64,000 bases of DNA from Bacteroidia bacterium (GCA_026414605.1 JAOAIP010000034.1:53276-117275), one strand, 5' to 3'; positions 18,386 to 27,117 are shown, counted from the first letter of the stretch. Notes: a model not told the origin generated them from the sequence alone. Program-made: numbers and translations.

Positions 18386-19138
18386 TTACGGTGTATTCCA
18401 GATATTTTTACTTACATTTCTAAAAAAACCAATAACAAAAAACATCGTCAATCCACTGAAAAAAATAAGTAAGTGAAAATACACACCTAATCGGTAGCCA
18501 CTCCAATACCCTGCTGTTCTATCAAGTGTAATCAAATGTGTGGGCAATAGTAAATCAACTATTAGTGTAAACAAAATAACACTGATAGCCAATGTTTCAA
18601 AACTCCTTAATGGTAAGTATTGCCACTTTCTCCATTTTGAAACGGGCTTCCCCCACTGATGAATCATATAATAATGCCCATTCAAAGTAGGTGCAAATAG
18701 AATCCCATAATCCTTGTCTGTATATGTGTGTGTAAAGCATTCACGATACGATAATACTTTAAATCCTTGTAGGTTTTTATTAAACTTATCATTCAAATAC
18801 ATTACTTTAATTTCTGCCACCGAGGGAATTTCTTTTTTGTAATACACAATATCCAAAAAACTCATTCTATATTTGACACATACTTTTTCTATTTCTTCTA
18901 ATGTGTAAATGTTTTCTGCATCCAAATCTTCATCATCCAAATAAAAATTTTTTTTGTGATAAATATCTAAATTTTGCAATACACTTTTTGGGCTAAATAT
19001 ACTTCTCTTGATGATGTTTCTTACTTCTAAAACAATTTGGTCTTCTTCTTTTTGTTGAGATTTTATTTTCTTAAACTCTTGCATTACTGCACATTGAACT
19101 TCGTTACTATCAGAATGTTTTGAAAATACAGGATTCAT
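18386..19138 (-). CDS. Uncharacterised protein with two C-terminal membrane segments
   Basis: 250 residues; I do not recognise the family. The N-terminal ~175 residues are charged and soluble-looking ('KKIKSQQKEEDQIVLEVRN', 'DDEDLDAEN'), with a mid part rich in aromatic residues ('GILFAPTLNGHYYMIHQWG'). Two strong hydrophobic segments follow near residues 186-205 and 222-242. It would be an inner-membrane protein with a cytosolic N-terminal domain. A perfect -7 box at 19157-19164 supports the start. It is divergent from the formimidoylglutamase-like gene, with only 61 bases between the starts. The 226 bases between it and manC contain no credible gene. Confidence 0.65.
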   Translation of the reverse strand: MNPVFSKHSDSNEVQCAVMQEFKKIKSQQKEEDQIVLEVRNIIKRSIFSPKSVLQNLDIYHKKNFYLDDEDLDAENIYTLEEIEKVCVKYRMSFLDIVYYKKEIPSVAEIKVMYLNDKFNKNLQGFKVLSYRECFTHTYTDKDYGILFAPTLNGHYYMIHQWGKPVSKWRKWQYLPLRSFETLAISVILFTLIVDLLLPTHLITLDRTAGYWSGYRLGVYFHLLIFFSGLTMFFVIGFFRNVSKNIWNTP

Positions 19139-19156
19139 ATTGTTAATTTACAACCA

Positions 19157-19164
19157 CAAATTTA
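19157..19164 (-). promoter_or_regulatory. -7 box of the uncharacterised membrane-protein gene
   Basis: TAAATTTG on the minus strand, 18 bases before the ATG at 19138, in the short divergent spacer. Confidence 0.45.
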
Positions 19165-19199
19165 CGGATTTTTATTACTAATTACAAATCATATAATGT

Positions 19200-20231
19200 A
19201 TGACTCAATATTTAAATATTTTCTCAAAAGATGATATTCAAAAATACTATGCTCAACGAAGTGGCGAAACCAAAATAGGTGAAACTATACAGTGCATTCA
19301 AAATAAAACCAATTGGATTGAAGAACTCAAAACATCTACTGCAAAGTTTGTTATTATTGGCATTCCCGAAGATATTGGCGTGAGAGCAAATTTAGGAAGA
19401 AGGGGGGCATATTCGGCGTTTAATGCGGGTTTAAGTAGTTTTTTGTCAATGCAGGACAATCAATATCTCAATGCAAATACCTGTTTATTGCTTGGACATA
19501 TTTATGTAGAAGATTTAATGTTATCGGCAGAATCGTTGGATAGCAAGCATAAAGAAAACATTATTCAACTTAGAAAATTAGTAGAAATCATTGACGAAAG
19601 AGTATTTGAAGTCGCAAAAATTATTTTTCAATATCATAAAATCCCCATCGTGATAGGGGGAGGACATAATAATGCTTATCCATTAATAAAAGCCGCATCA
19701 GTAGCATTGTCTATGCCTATCAATGCTATCAACTGCGATGCACACAGCGATTTACGAATAAAAGAAGGGCGACACAGTGGAAATGGTTTTCGCTACGCCA
19801 TAGATGAAGGATTTCTCTACCACTATCATATTTTAGGATTACACGAACAATACACTTCTCGGGCTGTTTTTGAATACATTCATTCACATTCTGTAACGTA
19901 TTATACCTATGAAGATATTTTTATTAGAGAAAAAATAAGTTTTTCAGAAGCATTGAAAAATAGCGTTTTTCTTGTAAAAGAAAGATATTGCGGAGTAGAA
20001 TTAGATGTAGATGCTATTACAAATGTTCCGTCCAGTGCCCGCACCAGTTCAGGAATTTCGCCAATAGATGCAAGAAAATACATTTACACTTGTTCAAAAT
20101 TATTAAATTGTGTATATTTACACTTGGCAGAAGCCGCCCCTGAAACCGCTCATAAAAGGGCGGACTATAAGACAGGTAAATTACTTGCTTATTTAATCTC
20201 AGATTTTATCAAAGGACAAAACGAAAAATAA
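19200..20231 (+). CDS. Formimidoylglutamase/arginase-family ureohydrolase
   Basis: 343 residues with the binuclear-manganese arginase fold. Metal motifs in order: 'IVIGGGHNN' (His), 'NCDAHSDLR' (DAHxD) and 'VELDVDAI' (DxD; the usual preceding Ser is Glu). 'GIPEDIGVRANLGRRGA' near residue 55 is typical of the Bacteroidota branch annotated as formimidoylglutamase (last step of histidine degradation, giving formamide and glutamate). No other hut gene is next to it, so the substrate is uncertain; agmatinase or another ureohydrolase is possible. The next gene begins directly after its stop codon. Confidence 0.8.
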   Translation: MTQYLNIFSKDDIQKYYAQRSGETKIGETIQCIQNKTNWIEELKTSTAKFVIIGIPEDIGVRANLGRRGAYSAFNAGLSSFLSMQDNQYLNANTCLLLGHIYVEDLMLSAESLDSKHKENIIQLRKLVEIIDERVFEVAKIIFQYHKIPIVIGGGHNNAYPLIKAASVALSMPINAINCDAHSDLRIKEGRHSGNGFRYAIDEGFLYHYHILGLHEQYTSRAVFEYIHSHSVTYYTYEDIFIREKISFSEALKNSVFLVKERYCGVELDVDAITNVPSSARTSSGISPIDARKYIYTCSKLLNCVYLHLAEAAPETAHKRADYKTGKLLAYLISDFIKGQNEK

Positions 20232-20663
20232 ATGGAAGTACCTAAAACATATCCTGTTTATTTTGAACGGAGAGTTTGGTTGATGATTGTATTACTTATT
20301 ATAGTTTTGACAAGTGGAGTCATTACTTATTATAGTTTTAAGGCATACACAGTTTATCATATTTATTCGGCATTTGTTTTTGCCATATCATTGGTGTATT
20401 TATCGTGGTTGTATTTCAATCCATTTTGCATTGTTGAAAAAGAACATTTTGAAATCAATACAGGTTTATTTTCGCATAAAAGATATTGTTATAGAGACAT
20501 CCAAAAAATAGAAGTGAGTCCAGATAATAATAAAATGATTTTAATAATGAATGATTACGATGCTATTGAAATATCTATTCGTTCTATCAAGAAAAAAGAA
20601 AGAGATAAAGTGATTGAGATTATAAAAATTCACGTTTACAAAGATTTGTTGGATAGAGAATAA
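20232..20663 (+). CDS. Small membrane protein with two TM segments and a PH-like C-terminal part
   Basis: 143 residues. Two hydrophobic segments (about 14-35 and 42-62) are followed by a beta-rich region 'EHFEINTGLFSHKRYCYRDIQKIEVSPDNNKMILIMN' and a final helix, the layout of small bacterial PH-domain membrane proteins. Function unknown. Its ATG follows the ureohydrolase stop directly, so the two are translationally coupled. Confidence 0.6.
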   Translation: MEVPKTYPVYFERRVWLMIVLLIIVLTSGVITYYSFKAYTVYHIYSAFVFAISLVYLSWLYFNPFCIVEKEHFEINTGLFSHKRYCYRDIQKIEVSPDNNKMILIMNDYDAIEISIRSIKKKERDKVIEIIKIHVYKDLLDRE

Positions 20664-20722
20664 GATATTAAAGTAATTGAAATGGCTTTTCAAAATAGGA
20701 ATTTGTTGAGTTGAATAATTTT

Positions 20723-20754
20723 TTGATTTGATTAGAAAATTTGACTTACATTTG
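20723..20754 (+). promoter_or_regulatory. Predicted promoter of nuoJ
   Basis: Perfect -7 box TACATTTG (20747-20754), with TTG at 20723-20725 (spacer 21) or 20728-20730 (spacer 16). The nuoJ ATG is 16 bases after the box. This suggests the J-N part of complex I has its own promoter here. Confidence 0.55.
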
Positions 20755-20770
20755 CCACTCAAAAAATACA

Positions 20771-21283
20771 ATGTTGGGTTTATCTGTTCATCAATGGTTA
20801 TTTGGCATTCTTTCTTTTTTAGCAGTACTATTTAGTTTGATGGTTGTATTTAGCCGAAGTCCAATAAATAGTGTTTTATACTTGATTATGAGTTTTTTTT
20901 CTATTTCGGGAATTTATTTGCTTTTAGATGCACAATTTTTAGCCGTTGTAAATATCGTAGTGTACGCAGGTGCAATAATGGTTTTATTTTTGTTTGTTAT
21001 TATGTTAATGAACTTAAACCACGATACAGAGCCCCAAAGAACAGTGCTTACAAAGATTATAGCAGGCATTATTGGTGGGATGTTATTATTAGTGCTTACA
21101 TCGGTATTAAAAGGATCAAGTGCTTTAAATAAAAGTTTTTATGGAACTTCAGAAGTTGGTCTTATAAAAAATTTAGGAAATGTCTTATTTACTGAATTTT
21201 TATTCCCTTTTGAAATTGTATCTGTGTTGCTATTAGCCGCAATGGTAGGAGCAGTAATGATGGGAAAGAAAAATATTAATTAA
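20771..21283 (+). CDS. nuoJ: NADH-quinone oxidoreductase subunit J
   Basis: 170-residue, five-helix membrane subunit of complex I. Seen: 'SPINSVLYLIMSFFSISGIYLLLDAQFLAVVNIVVYAGAIMVLFLFVIMLMNL', the NuoJ signature including the broken TM3 helix ('VYAGAIMVLFLFV'). An in-frame TTG 30 bases upstream was rejected because it lies in the promoter just ahead of the -7 box. The genes nuoA-I are not in the window. 326 bases of non-coding repeat separate it from nuoK, unlike the tight packing usual in nuo operons. Confidence 0.93.
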   Translation: MLGLSVHQWLFGILSFLAVLFSLMVVFSRSPINSVLYLIMSFFSISGIYLLLDAQFLAVVNIVVYAGAIMVLFLFVIMLMNLNHDTEPQRTVLTKIIAGIIGGMLLLVLTSVLKGSSALNKSFYGTSEVGLIKNLGNVLFTEFLFPFEIVSVLLLAAMVGAVMMGKKNIN

Positions 21284-21407
21284 GGGAATTTAAGAATGGG
21301 AGATTGGGATTAATGAAAAAAATTGTCCGATTGGGACAAAACAAGATTAGATAAAATAAGCCCCGAGAAGGGGCGAAATACATTAGCATAGGGTGAAGCC
21401 CACTTGA
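21284..21407. repeat. Hairpin repeats in the nuoJ-nuoK gap
   Basis: No gene. TTGTCC (21323-21328) pairs with GGACAA (21334-21339). A GCCCC-GAGAA-GGGGC hairpin (21360-21374) follows, then a spacer and the small stem in 'GGGTGAAGCCC'. It looks like a relative of the CCCCGAAGGGG elements at 32416 and 55748. No long T-run follows the first hairpin, so it is not a standard terminator. Confidence 0.45.
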
Positions 21408-21512
21408 GTTGAAAGTTAAAAGTGAAAAGTATTAAAACACTACATCATTAAATTGAAAAATATTTCTTTATACTTTCAACTTTATACTTTCAACTTTCAA
21501 CTTTTTACCAAT
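21408..21512. repeat. Inverted pair of ACTTTCN heptamer arrays
   Basis: The left arm (about 21408-21432) contains GTTGAAAGT-type heptamers. The right arm (21471-21507) reads ACTTTCAAC several times. The two are inverted relative to each other with ~40 AT-rich bases between, so the DNA could fold into a long imperfect hairpin between nuoJ and nuoK. Confidence 0.5.
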
Positions 21513-21609
21513 GCGTTCTTTGTGGTAAAATAAATCTTGAACAACATCACAAATTTTCAATAAGAAAAACTCATTGGGAATTTATTAAAACGCAATTAAT
21601 AAAAATAAT

Positions 21610-21921
21610 ATGATAAATGGAATTTCTATAGATTATTTTATACTGCTCAGTGCAGTGTTATTTACAATTGGGGCTATTGGCGTAATGGCTCGTCGTAATA
21701 GTATTATTATCTTTATGTGCATAGAGTTAATGCTCAATGCTGTTAATATCTTATTAGTGGCGTTTTCTACTTTACATCAAAATGCCGAAGGGCAAGTATT
21801 TGTGTTTTTTGTAATGACCGTTGCTGCTGCAGAAGTATCGGTAGGATTAGCCATTTTGACAATGATTTATAGAAATATAAAAAGCATTGATACCAATTTA
21901 TTAAGCAACTTAAAAGATTAA
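21610..21921 (+). CDS. nuoK: NADH-quinone oxidoreductase subunit K
   Basis: 103 residues, three transmembrane helices, the normal size for NuoK (ND4L). Seen: '[36 protein letters not shown]', with the proton-path glutamate in '[10 protein letters not shown]', and a second glutamate in '[19 protein letters not shown]'. The nuoL start follows 3 bases after its stop. Confidence 0.95.
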   Translation: MINGISIDYFILLSAVLFTIGAIGVMARRNSIIIFMCIELMLNAVNILLVAFSTLHQNAEGQVFVFFVMTVAAAEVSVGLAILTMIYRNIKSIDTNLLSNLKD

Positions 21922-21924
21922 AAT

Positions 21925-23805
21925 ATGGCATACATTTTACTTGGTATTGTTTTATTACCTTTATTGGGAAGCATCATCAATGGATTATTAGGAAAAAAAC
22001 TTTCAAAATCCAATGTGGCTACTATAGCAAGTGGCTCTATTGGACTTTCTTTTGTTTTATCCATCATTGCATTTATTCAATTACAATCTGCAGAAAATAG
22101 AGTGATTAATGTTGATTATTACAAATGGGTAGTAAGTGGAATGCTGGATGTTCCTATGGGATTTTGGTTGGATAGTTTATCGTCGTTATACATATTGGTA
22201 ATAACAGGTGTTGGGTTTTTAATTCATGTGTATTCTATTGGTTATATGCACGAAGATGATGGGTTTAGCCGTTATTTTTCGTATTTAAATTTATTCGTAT
22301 TTTTTATGTTAATGTTAGTGTTAGGAAATAGTTATGTAACTATGTTTGTAGGTTGGGAAGGAGTAGGACTTTGTTCTTATTTATTGATTGGTTTTTGGTT
22401 TAAAAATCACGCTTACAATGATGCAGCCAAGAAAGCATTTATTATGAATAGAATTGGAGACCTTGGTTTTATTTTAGGAATGGCTTTGTTATTTATAACC
22501 TATGGAAGTTTGAATTATGCCGATTTAAATAAGCCCGGTGCCATCACATACACTTCGGCCACGACGGCTATTGCATTATTGTTGTTTTTAGGGGCTACGG
22601 GAAAAAGTGCTCAAATTCCATTATACACATGGTTACCTGATGCAATGGCAGGACCTACGCCTGTGTCTGCTTTAATTCACGCTGCTACAATGGTTACTGC
22701 GGGTATTTATATGGTAGTTCGTTCCAATGCCATTTATTCTTTATCCGAAACAGCATCTTTGGTGGTAGGAATTGTAGGCGGTGTAACTGCTCTTTGGGCT
22801 GCCATTATTGCAACATTACAATTTGATATTAAAAAGATACTGGCATACTCTACTGTGTCCCAATTAGGTTTAATGTTTTTAGGATTAGGTGCCAATGCTT
22901 ATTCTTCATCTGTTTTTCATGTGATTACACACGCTTTTTTCAAAGCATTATTGTTTTTAGGGGCAGGTTCCGTCATTCATGCTATGGGTGGTGAACAAGA
23001 TATTCGCAAAATGGGCGGTTTAAGCAAAAAAATTCCGACCACCTATCTCACTATGTTGATTGCAACCATTGCTATTAGTGGAATTCCGCCTTTTTCAGGA
23101 TTTTTTAGTAAAGATGAAATTTTAGCCCACGTTTATGAATATAACAAAGGGCTATGGGCACTTGGTGTGATTGCATCTATGCTAACAGCATTTTATATGT
23201 TTAGAATGTTGTTTTTGACCTTTTGGGGATATTTTAGAGGCGGAAGTGAATTGTATAAACATTTACACGAATCGCCTTCTGTGATGACAATACCTTTAAT
23301 GATTTTGGCGGTATTGAGTGTTATTGGAGGATTATTGGGTTTACCAGAATTGATAGGTGCAAAAAATTGGATAGGGCATTATTTAGACAATGTGATTTTA
23401 ATAAAAACCTATTTAGGGTTAAGTCATTCTATCGAGTGGATGCTTATGGGAATAGCAGTAGCAGGGGCGGTTGCAAGTATTTATTTTGCTTACCAATTGT
23501 TTGTTATAAATGGAGTACTACCTGTTGAAGACGAAGCAGAATTAAAGTGGTGGCAAAAAATTATTTATCACAAATTTTATGTAGATGAATTGTATGATTT
23601 TATTATTCGCAGACCGATAGATTTTCTTGGAAAAGTAGTTGATAGGTTTTTTGAAAAAATGGTATTCAATGGAATAAATGATAGCATCTCAAGTATTACT
23701 TTATTTTTAGGAGAATGGATTCGTAAGATACATATTGGGAATATCGCTTACTACATTATGGCAATGACGATTAGCATTATAGTCATTTTGTCAATGATTA
23801 AATAA
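21925..23805 (+). CDS. nuoL: NADH-quinone oxidoreductase subunit L
   Basis: 626 residues, antiporter-like proton-pumping subunit at the far end of the membrane arm. Seen: 'VGWEGVGLCSYLLIGFWF' (TM5 glutamate), 'AQIPLYTWLPDAMAGPTPVSALIHAATMVTAGIYM' (TM7-8 with the conserved Lys/His/Pro set, except that the TM7 lysine is in 'GATGKSAQ'), 'LAYSTVSQLGLM', and a C-terminal piston-like helix region including 'YHKFYVDELYDFIIRRP'. Length and order (J-K-L-M-N) are standard. Confidence 0.96.
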   Translation: MAYILLGIVLLPLLGSIINGLLGKKLSKSNVATIASGSIGLSFVLSIIAFIQLQSAENRVINVDYYKWVVSGMLDVPMGFWLDSLSSLYILVITGVGFLIHVYSIGYMHEDDGFSRYFSYLNLFVFFMLMLVLGNSYVTMFVGWEGVGLCSYLLIGFWFKNHAYNDAAKKAFIMNRIGDLGFILGMALLFITYGSLNYADLNKPGAITYTSATTAIALLLFLGATGKSAQIPLYTWLPDAMAGPTPVSALIHAATMVTAGIYMVVRSNAIYSLSETASLVVGIVGGVTALWAAIIATLQFDIKKILAYSTVSQLGLMFLGLGANAYSSSVFHVITHAFFKALLFLGAGSVIHAMGGEQDIRKMGGLSKKIPTTYLTMLIATIAISGIPPFSGFFSKDEILAHVYEYNKGLWALGVIASMLTAFYMFRMLFLTFWGYFRGGSELYKHLHESPSVMTIPLMILAVLSVIGGLLGLPELIGAKNWIGHYLDNVILIKTYLGLSHSIEWMLMGIAVAGAVASIYFAYQLFVINGVLPVEDEAELKWWQKIIYHKFYVDELYDFIIRRPIDFLGKVVDRFFEKMVFNGINDSISSITLFLGEWIRKIHIGNIAYYIMAMTISIIVILSMIK

Positions 23806-23872
23806 GATTACAAATGAGATAGAATATTCTTCTTTAATTCTGATAAAAGAACATTAAAAACAAAAAAGATAT

Positions 23873-25339
23873 ATGATAGGAAATATCTTAATTTTTATAC
23901 CACTCATAGGATTTTTGGCTTTATTAAGTCCTACATTTAGGTCAAATGCAAGGCGGTATGCTTTGTTTTTTGTAGGCATTGAATTTTTAGTAGCATTGAT
24001 GGCTTATGCTTTGAATTATTCGGATAACAACAGTATATTATTGAAAGTAGATTATACATGGATTAATGCCATTAATGCTCATTGGCATTTGCATGTTACG
24101 GGTGTTTCTTTATCATTAGCACTGTTGAATGCGATTGTTTTTCTTTTAATTTACTTATCTGTGGATGCTTCTCAATATGGTGAAAAGGCATATTTGTTTT
24201 ATAGTTTAGGTTTATTGATGCAAATGGCAATGATGGGTGTGTTTTTAACCAAAGATGCATTTTCATTTTATATTTTTTGGGAATTATCTTTGATACCTAT
24301 TTATCTTATTGGATTATTGTGGGGTGAAACGGGCAAAGAAAAAATCACTTTAAAGTTTTTTCTATATACTTTTATTGGGTCTTTATTTATGCTGGCAGGG
24401 TTTATTTATCTCTATCATCACACGGCATTGTTGAATGAAAATGGACAAAAATCATGGGACATTTTAAGTTTTTATCAAGCAGGAAAATTATTAACACCTG
24501 CACAACAAACGGTAGTATTTTGGTTTTTATTTTTAGGTTTTGCTGTCAAAATTCCTATTTTCCCATTTCACTCTTGGCAACCTGATACTTACACTAATAT
24601 GCCCGTTCAAGGCACTATGATGCTTTCGGGTTTAATGCTTAAAATGGGATTGTACGGATTATTATTTTGGCTGATGCCTGTTGTACCCGAAGCAGTAGAA
24701 AGTTGGAGGGGCTTGACCATTTTGATGGCGGTGAGTGGTGTTATTTATGGGTCATTAGCCGCATTGGTTCAAACTGATTTCAAACGTTTATTAGCGTATG
24801 CTTCTATGGCACACGTTGGATTGATATCTGCAGGTATTTTATCTGGAACTCGCCAAGCATACGATGGTGCGGCTATGCAAATGTTTGCTCACGGTATTTA
24901 TGTAACAGGATTGTTTTATGTTGTACATTTATTTGAAAAGCACACGGGGACAAGAAATATCTATCAATTAGGAGGCATTCGTAATTTGAATGGGCAATTT
25001 TCAAATTTATTTTTGATTATACTGTTAGGGTCTATTGCCTTACCATTAACGCACGGATTTATTGGAGAATTTTTGATTTTAGTAGGGTTAGCAAAATATC
25101 AATTAGTGTGGGCTGCCATTGCAGGACTATCAGTGATTTTAGGAGCAGTGTATATGCTTCGTGCTTATCAAAAAATGATGTTGGGAGATGTTGTAAAAAC
25201 AAATTATAGTTTTGGAGCATTAGAAGCAAAGGATAAATGGGGCTTATTTTTAGTAGTATTTTTTATTTTGCTATTAGGAATTTACCCACAAGCACTTAAT
25301 TATTTTACTTCTTTGAATATTAGTGAGATATTGAAGTGA
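23873..25339 (+). CDS. nuoM: NADH-quinone oxidoreductase subunit M
   Basis: 488 residues, antiporter-like proton-pumping subunit. Seen: 'FYIFWELSLIPIYLIGLLWG' (conserved TM5 glutamate), 'GFAVKIPIFPFHSWQPDTYTNMP' (TM7 lysine), 'GTMMLSGLMLKMGLYGL' and 'LLAYASMAHVGLI'. All key residues are present. A palindromic repeat element begins three bases after the stop codon. Confidence 0.95.
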   Translation: MIGNILIFIPLIGFLALLSPTFRSNARRYALFFVGIEFLVALMAYALNYSDNNSILLKVDYTWINAINAHWHLHVTGVSLSLALLNAIVFLLIYLSVDASQYGEKAYLFYSLGLLMQMAMMGVFLTKDAFSFYIFWELSLIPIYLIGLLWGETGKEKITLKFFLYTFIGSLFMLAGFIYLYHHTALLNENGQKSWDILSFYQAGKLLTPAQQTVVFWFLFLGFAVKIPIFPFHSWQPDTYTNMPVQGTMMLSGLMLKMGLYGLLFWLMPVVPEAVESWRGLTILMAVSGVIYGSLAALVQTDFKRLLAYASMAHVGLISAGILSGTRQAYDGAAMQMFAHGIYVTGLFYVVHLFEKHTGTRNIYQLGGIRNLNGQFSNLFLIILLGSIALPLTHGFIGEFLILVGLAKYQLVWAAIAGLSVILGAVYMLRAYQKMMLGDVVKTNYSFGALEAKDKWGLFLVVFFILLLGIYPQALNYFTSLNISEILK

Positions 25340-25341
25340 TT

Positions 25342-25454
25342 ACTCACCCCCTTTTATTCCCCCTCTCTAAATGAGTTAGAGAGGGGGACAATTGGAAAAA
25401 GGATGTTCTCATATTGTCCCTCTCTTTTGAAAAAGAGAGGGGAAGGAGGTGAGT
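25342..25454. repeat. Palindromic dispersed element, copy A (ACTCACCCCC ends)
   Basis: Ends are near-perfect inverted repeats (ACTCACCCCC at the left, GGAGGTGAGT at the right). Inside are two hairpins: CCCCCTCTCTAA paired with TTAGAGAGGGGG, and a CCTCTCTTTT/AAAAGAGAGG stem. No coding capacity, as expected of a MITE-like non-autonomous element. It sits between nuoM and nuoN. Confidence 0.7.
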
Positions 25455-25455
25455 T

Positions 25456-25673
25456 GCGTGAGGGATGCGGAGGGCGGCGGTGAGCGAAGCGAACCGCCGG
25501 CACTGCCTTGTGGCCGTTGTAAAAAGGATAAATACTATGATAATAGAATTTAACAATGGAAAATAGCGATAACTAGGGACTATGAAGCCACAAGGATTGC
25601 CGAAGCGAAAGCGAAGCCCGGAGCAGCCCGACCCGAGCGAAGTGGCACAGCCACTGAGCGAGGGGCACGCCCC
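25456..25673. repeat. GC-rich structured dispersed element, copy A
   Basis: Constant blocks: GCGTGAGGGATGCGGAGGG (25456-25474), then around 25596-25635 'TTGCCGAAGCGA..GCGAAGCCC' and 'AGCAGCCCGACCCG', then GAGGGGCACGCCC at the end. Between them are three hairpins: CGGCGGT/ACCGCCG (25475-25481 with 25493-25499), CCTTGTGGC/GCCACAAGG (25506-25514 with 25587-25595, with an AT-rich 72-base loop) and AGTGGC/GCCACT. The GC content is far above the surrounding genes. Confidence 0.75.
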
Positions 25674-25710
25674 AAAAAGCATTAAAATTAAAAAATAAAA
25701 TAAAGATATT

Positions 25711-27099
25711 ATGACAGCACTTATTCTTATATTGATTACTGGTGTATTGGCTTTATCAGCAGAGATTTTTAATCTTAAAAAAGTTCTGTATCCTTTATCT
25801 ATCTTGGGCATATTAGTAGCATTGGGGCTGAACTTTGTTGAATGGCATCAGCCCTTTTCTTGGAAGTATTCGGATAATATGGTCAAATTTGATAATTTGG
25901 CTTTAGCGTTTTCATCTGTTTTGCTGGTAACGGTTTTTTTGTGGTTTTTAATGTCTAAGTCCTACTTTAATGAGGAGACAAATTTGGTAGAACATACGTC
26001 TTTGGTGTTGTTTTCGTTGATTGGAGCGATGTTATTAGTAGCGTTTAATAATTTGGTTACTTTGTTTTTGGGGGTAGAAATTTTGAGTATTCCTTTGTAT
26101 GTATTGGCGGCAAGTAATAAGAAAAATATCTTGTCTAATGAAGCGGGATTTAAATATTTGATAATGGGTTCTTTTGCATCTGGATTTTTGTTGTTTGGCA
26201 TTGCTTTGATGTATGGCTTGGCTGGAAGTTTTGATTTATTCACTATTACTAATGCATTGAGTACTGACAAAGTTCCAAACTTTGCTTATGTGGGTATTAT
26301 TATGATTTTGATTGCATTAGCATTCAAAGTTTCTATTGCTCCCTTTCACTTTTGGACACCTGATGTGTATGAGGGTTCGCCTGTGGTTATTACAGCATTG
26401 ATGAGTACTATTGTAAAAACGGCTGTGTTTGTAGCCATTATGAAGTTATTTTTATGGTACTTTTATCCTGCGTATGGACACTATGTAGAAATTATTGCTG
26501 CAATGATTTTGATTTCTCTTGTGATTGCTAATTTTTCTGCTTTGCGTCAAAACAATGTAAAAAGATTATTAGCGTTTTCAAGTATTAGTCATGCTGCTAT
26601 TATGATGCTTTTAATTATAGCCGATGTGCGTAATGCAAGCACAGTCAATGCATTATTGTATTATACGTTTGCTTACTCTGTGGCAAGTATTGCTGCATTT
26701 GCAAGTATTCATTTTGTAACAGGTGGAAAAGAGGAAACTTTGGACACACTAAAAGGGTTGATGTATAAACATCCTTTTATTGGGGTGAGTTTGTTGATTG
26801 CTCTGCTTTCAATGGCAGGAATACCTGTAACGGCGGGATTTTTTGCTAAATATTATGTACTCAATGCTTTGCTGATGTCGTCTTATAAATGGATGATTAT
26901 AGCGGCTATTTTAGCGTCTATATTAGGGGTTGTTTATTATTTAAGAATAGCATTAAAACTTTTTGAAGTAGATAAAAAGCAGGATAATGGGATTATTGCA
27001 TTGAGTACAAGAGAAGTATTTTTATTAGGACTATCTGTATTGTTATTAATTGTAGTTGGTATTTATCCTGATATCATAGCAAATACTTTTTTGAAGTAA
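25711..27099 (+). CDS. nuoN: NADH-quinone oxidoreductase subunit N
   Basis: 462 residues, the third antiporter-like subunit. Seen: 'LFLGVEILSIPLYVLA' (TM5 glutamate), 'LAFKVSIAPFHFWTPDVYEGSP' (TM7 lysine), 'ALMSTIVKTAVFVAIMKLF' and 'LAFSSISHAAIMML'. It is separated from nuoM by 371 bases made almost entirely of two repeat elements, so its transcription either reads through strong hairpins or starts inside the repeats. No TAnnTTTG box is seen just before its ATG. Confidence 0.95.
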   Translation: MTALILILITGVLALSAEIFNLKKVLYPLSILGILVALGLNFVEWHQPFSWKYSDNMVKFDNLALAFSSVLLVTVFLWFLMSKSYFNEETNLVEHTSLVLFSLIGAMLLVAFNNLVTLFLGVEILSIPLYVLAASNKKNILSNEAGFKYLIMGSFASGFLLFGIALMYGLAGSFDLFTITNALSTDKVPNFAYVGIIMILIALAFKVSIAPFHFWTPDVYEGSPVVITALMSTIVKTAVFVAIMKLFLWYFYPAYGHYVEIIAAMILISLVIANFSALRQNNVKRLLAFSSISHAAIMMLLIIADVRNASTVNALLYYTFAYSVASIAAFASIHFVTGGKEETLDTLKGLMYKHPFIGVSLLIALLSMAGIPVTAGFFAKYYVLNALLMSSYKWMIIAAILASILGVVYYLRIALKLFEVDKKQDNGIIALSTREVFLLGLSVLLLIVVGIYPDIIANTFLK

Positions 27100-27117
27100 G
27101 AAATTTAGCGAGTAATT

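Noticed and set aside
21323..21339. TTGTCC/GGACAA hairpin as the nuoJ terminator
   Set aside because: It is short and followed by AAAC instead of a T-run, and nuoK must be transcribed downstream.
25344..25811. 155-residue minus-strand frame spanning the repeats and the start of nuoN
   Set aside because: It covers palindromic repeats and overlaps nuoN antisense; the wording is low-quality and the parallel frames in the repeats at 32394-32631 and 55785-56021 are the same artefact.
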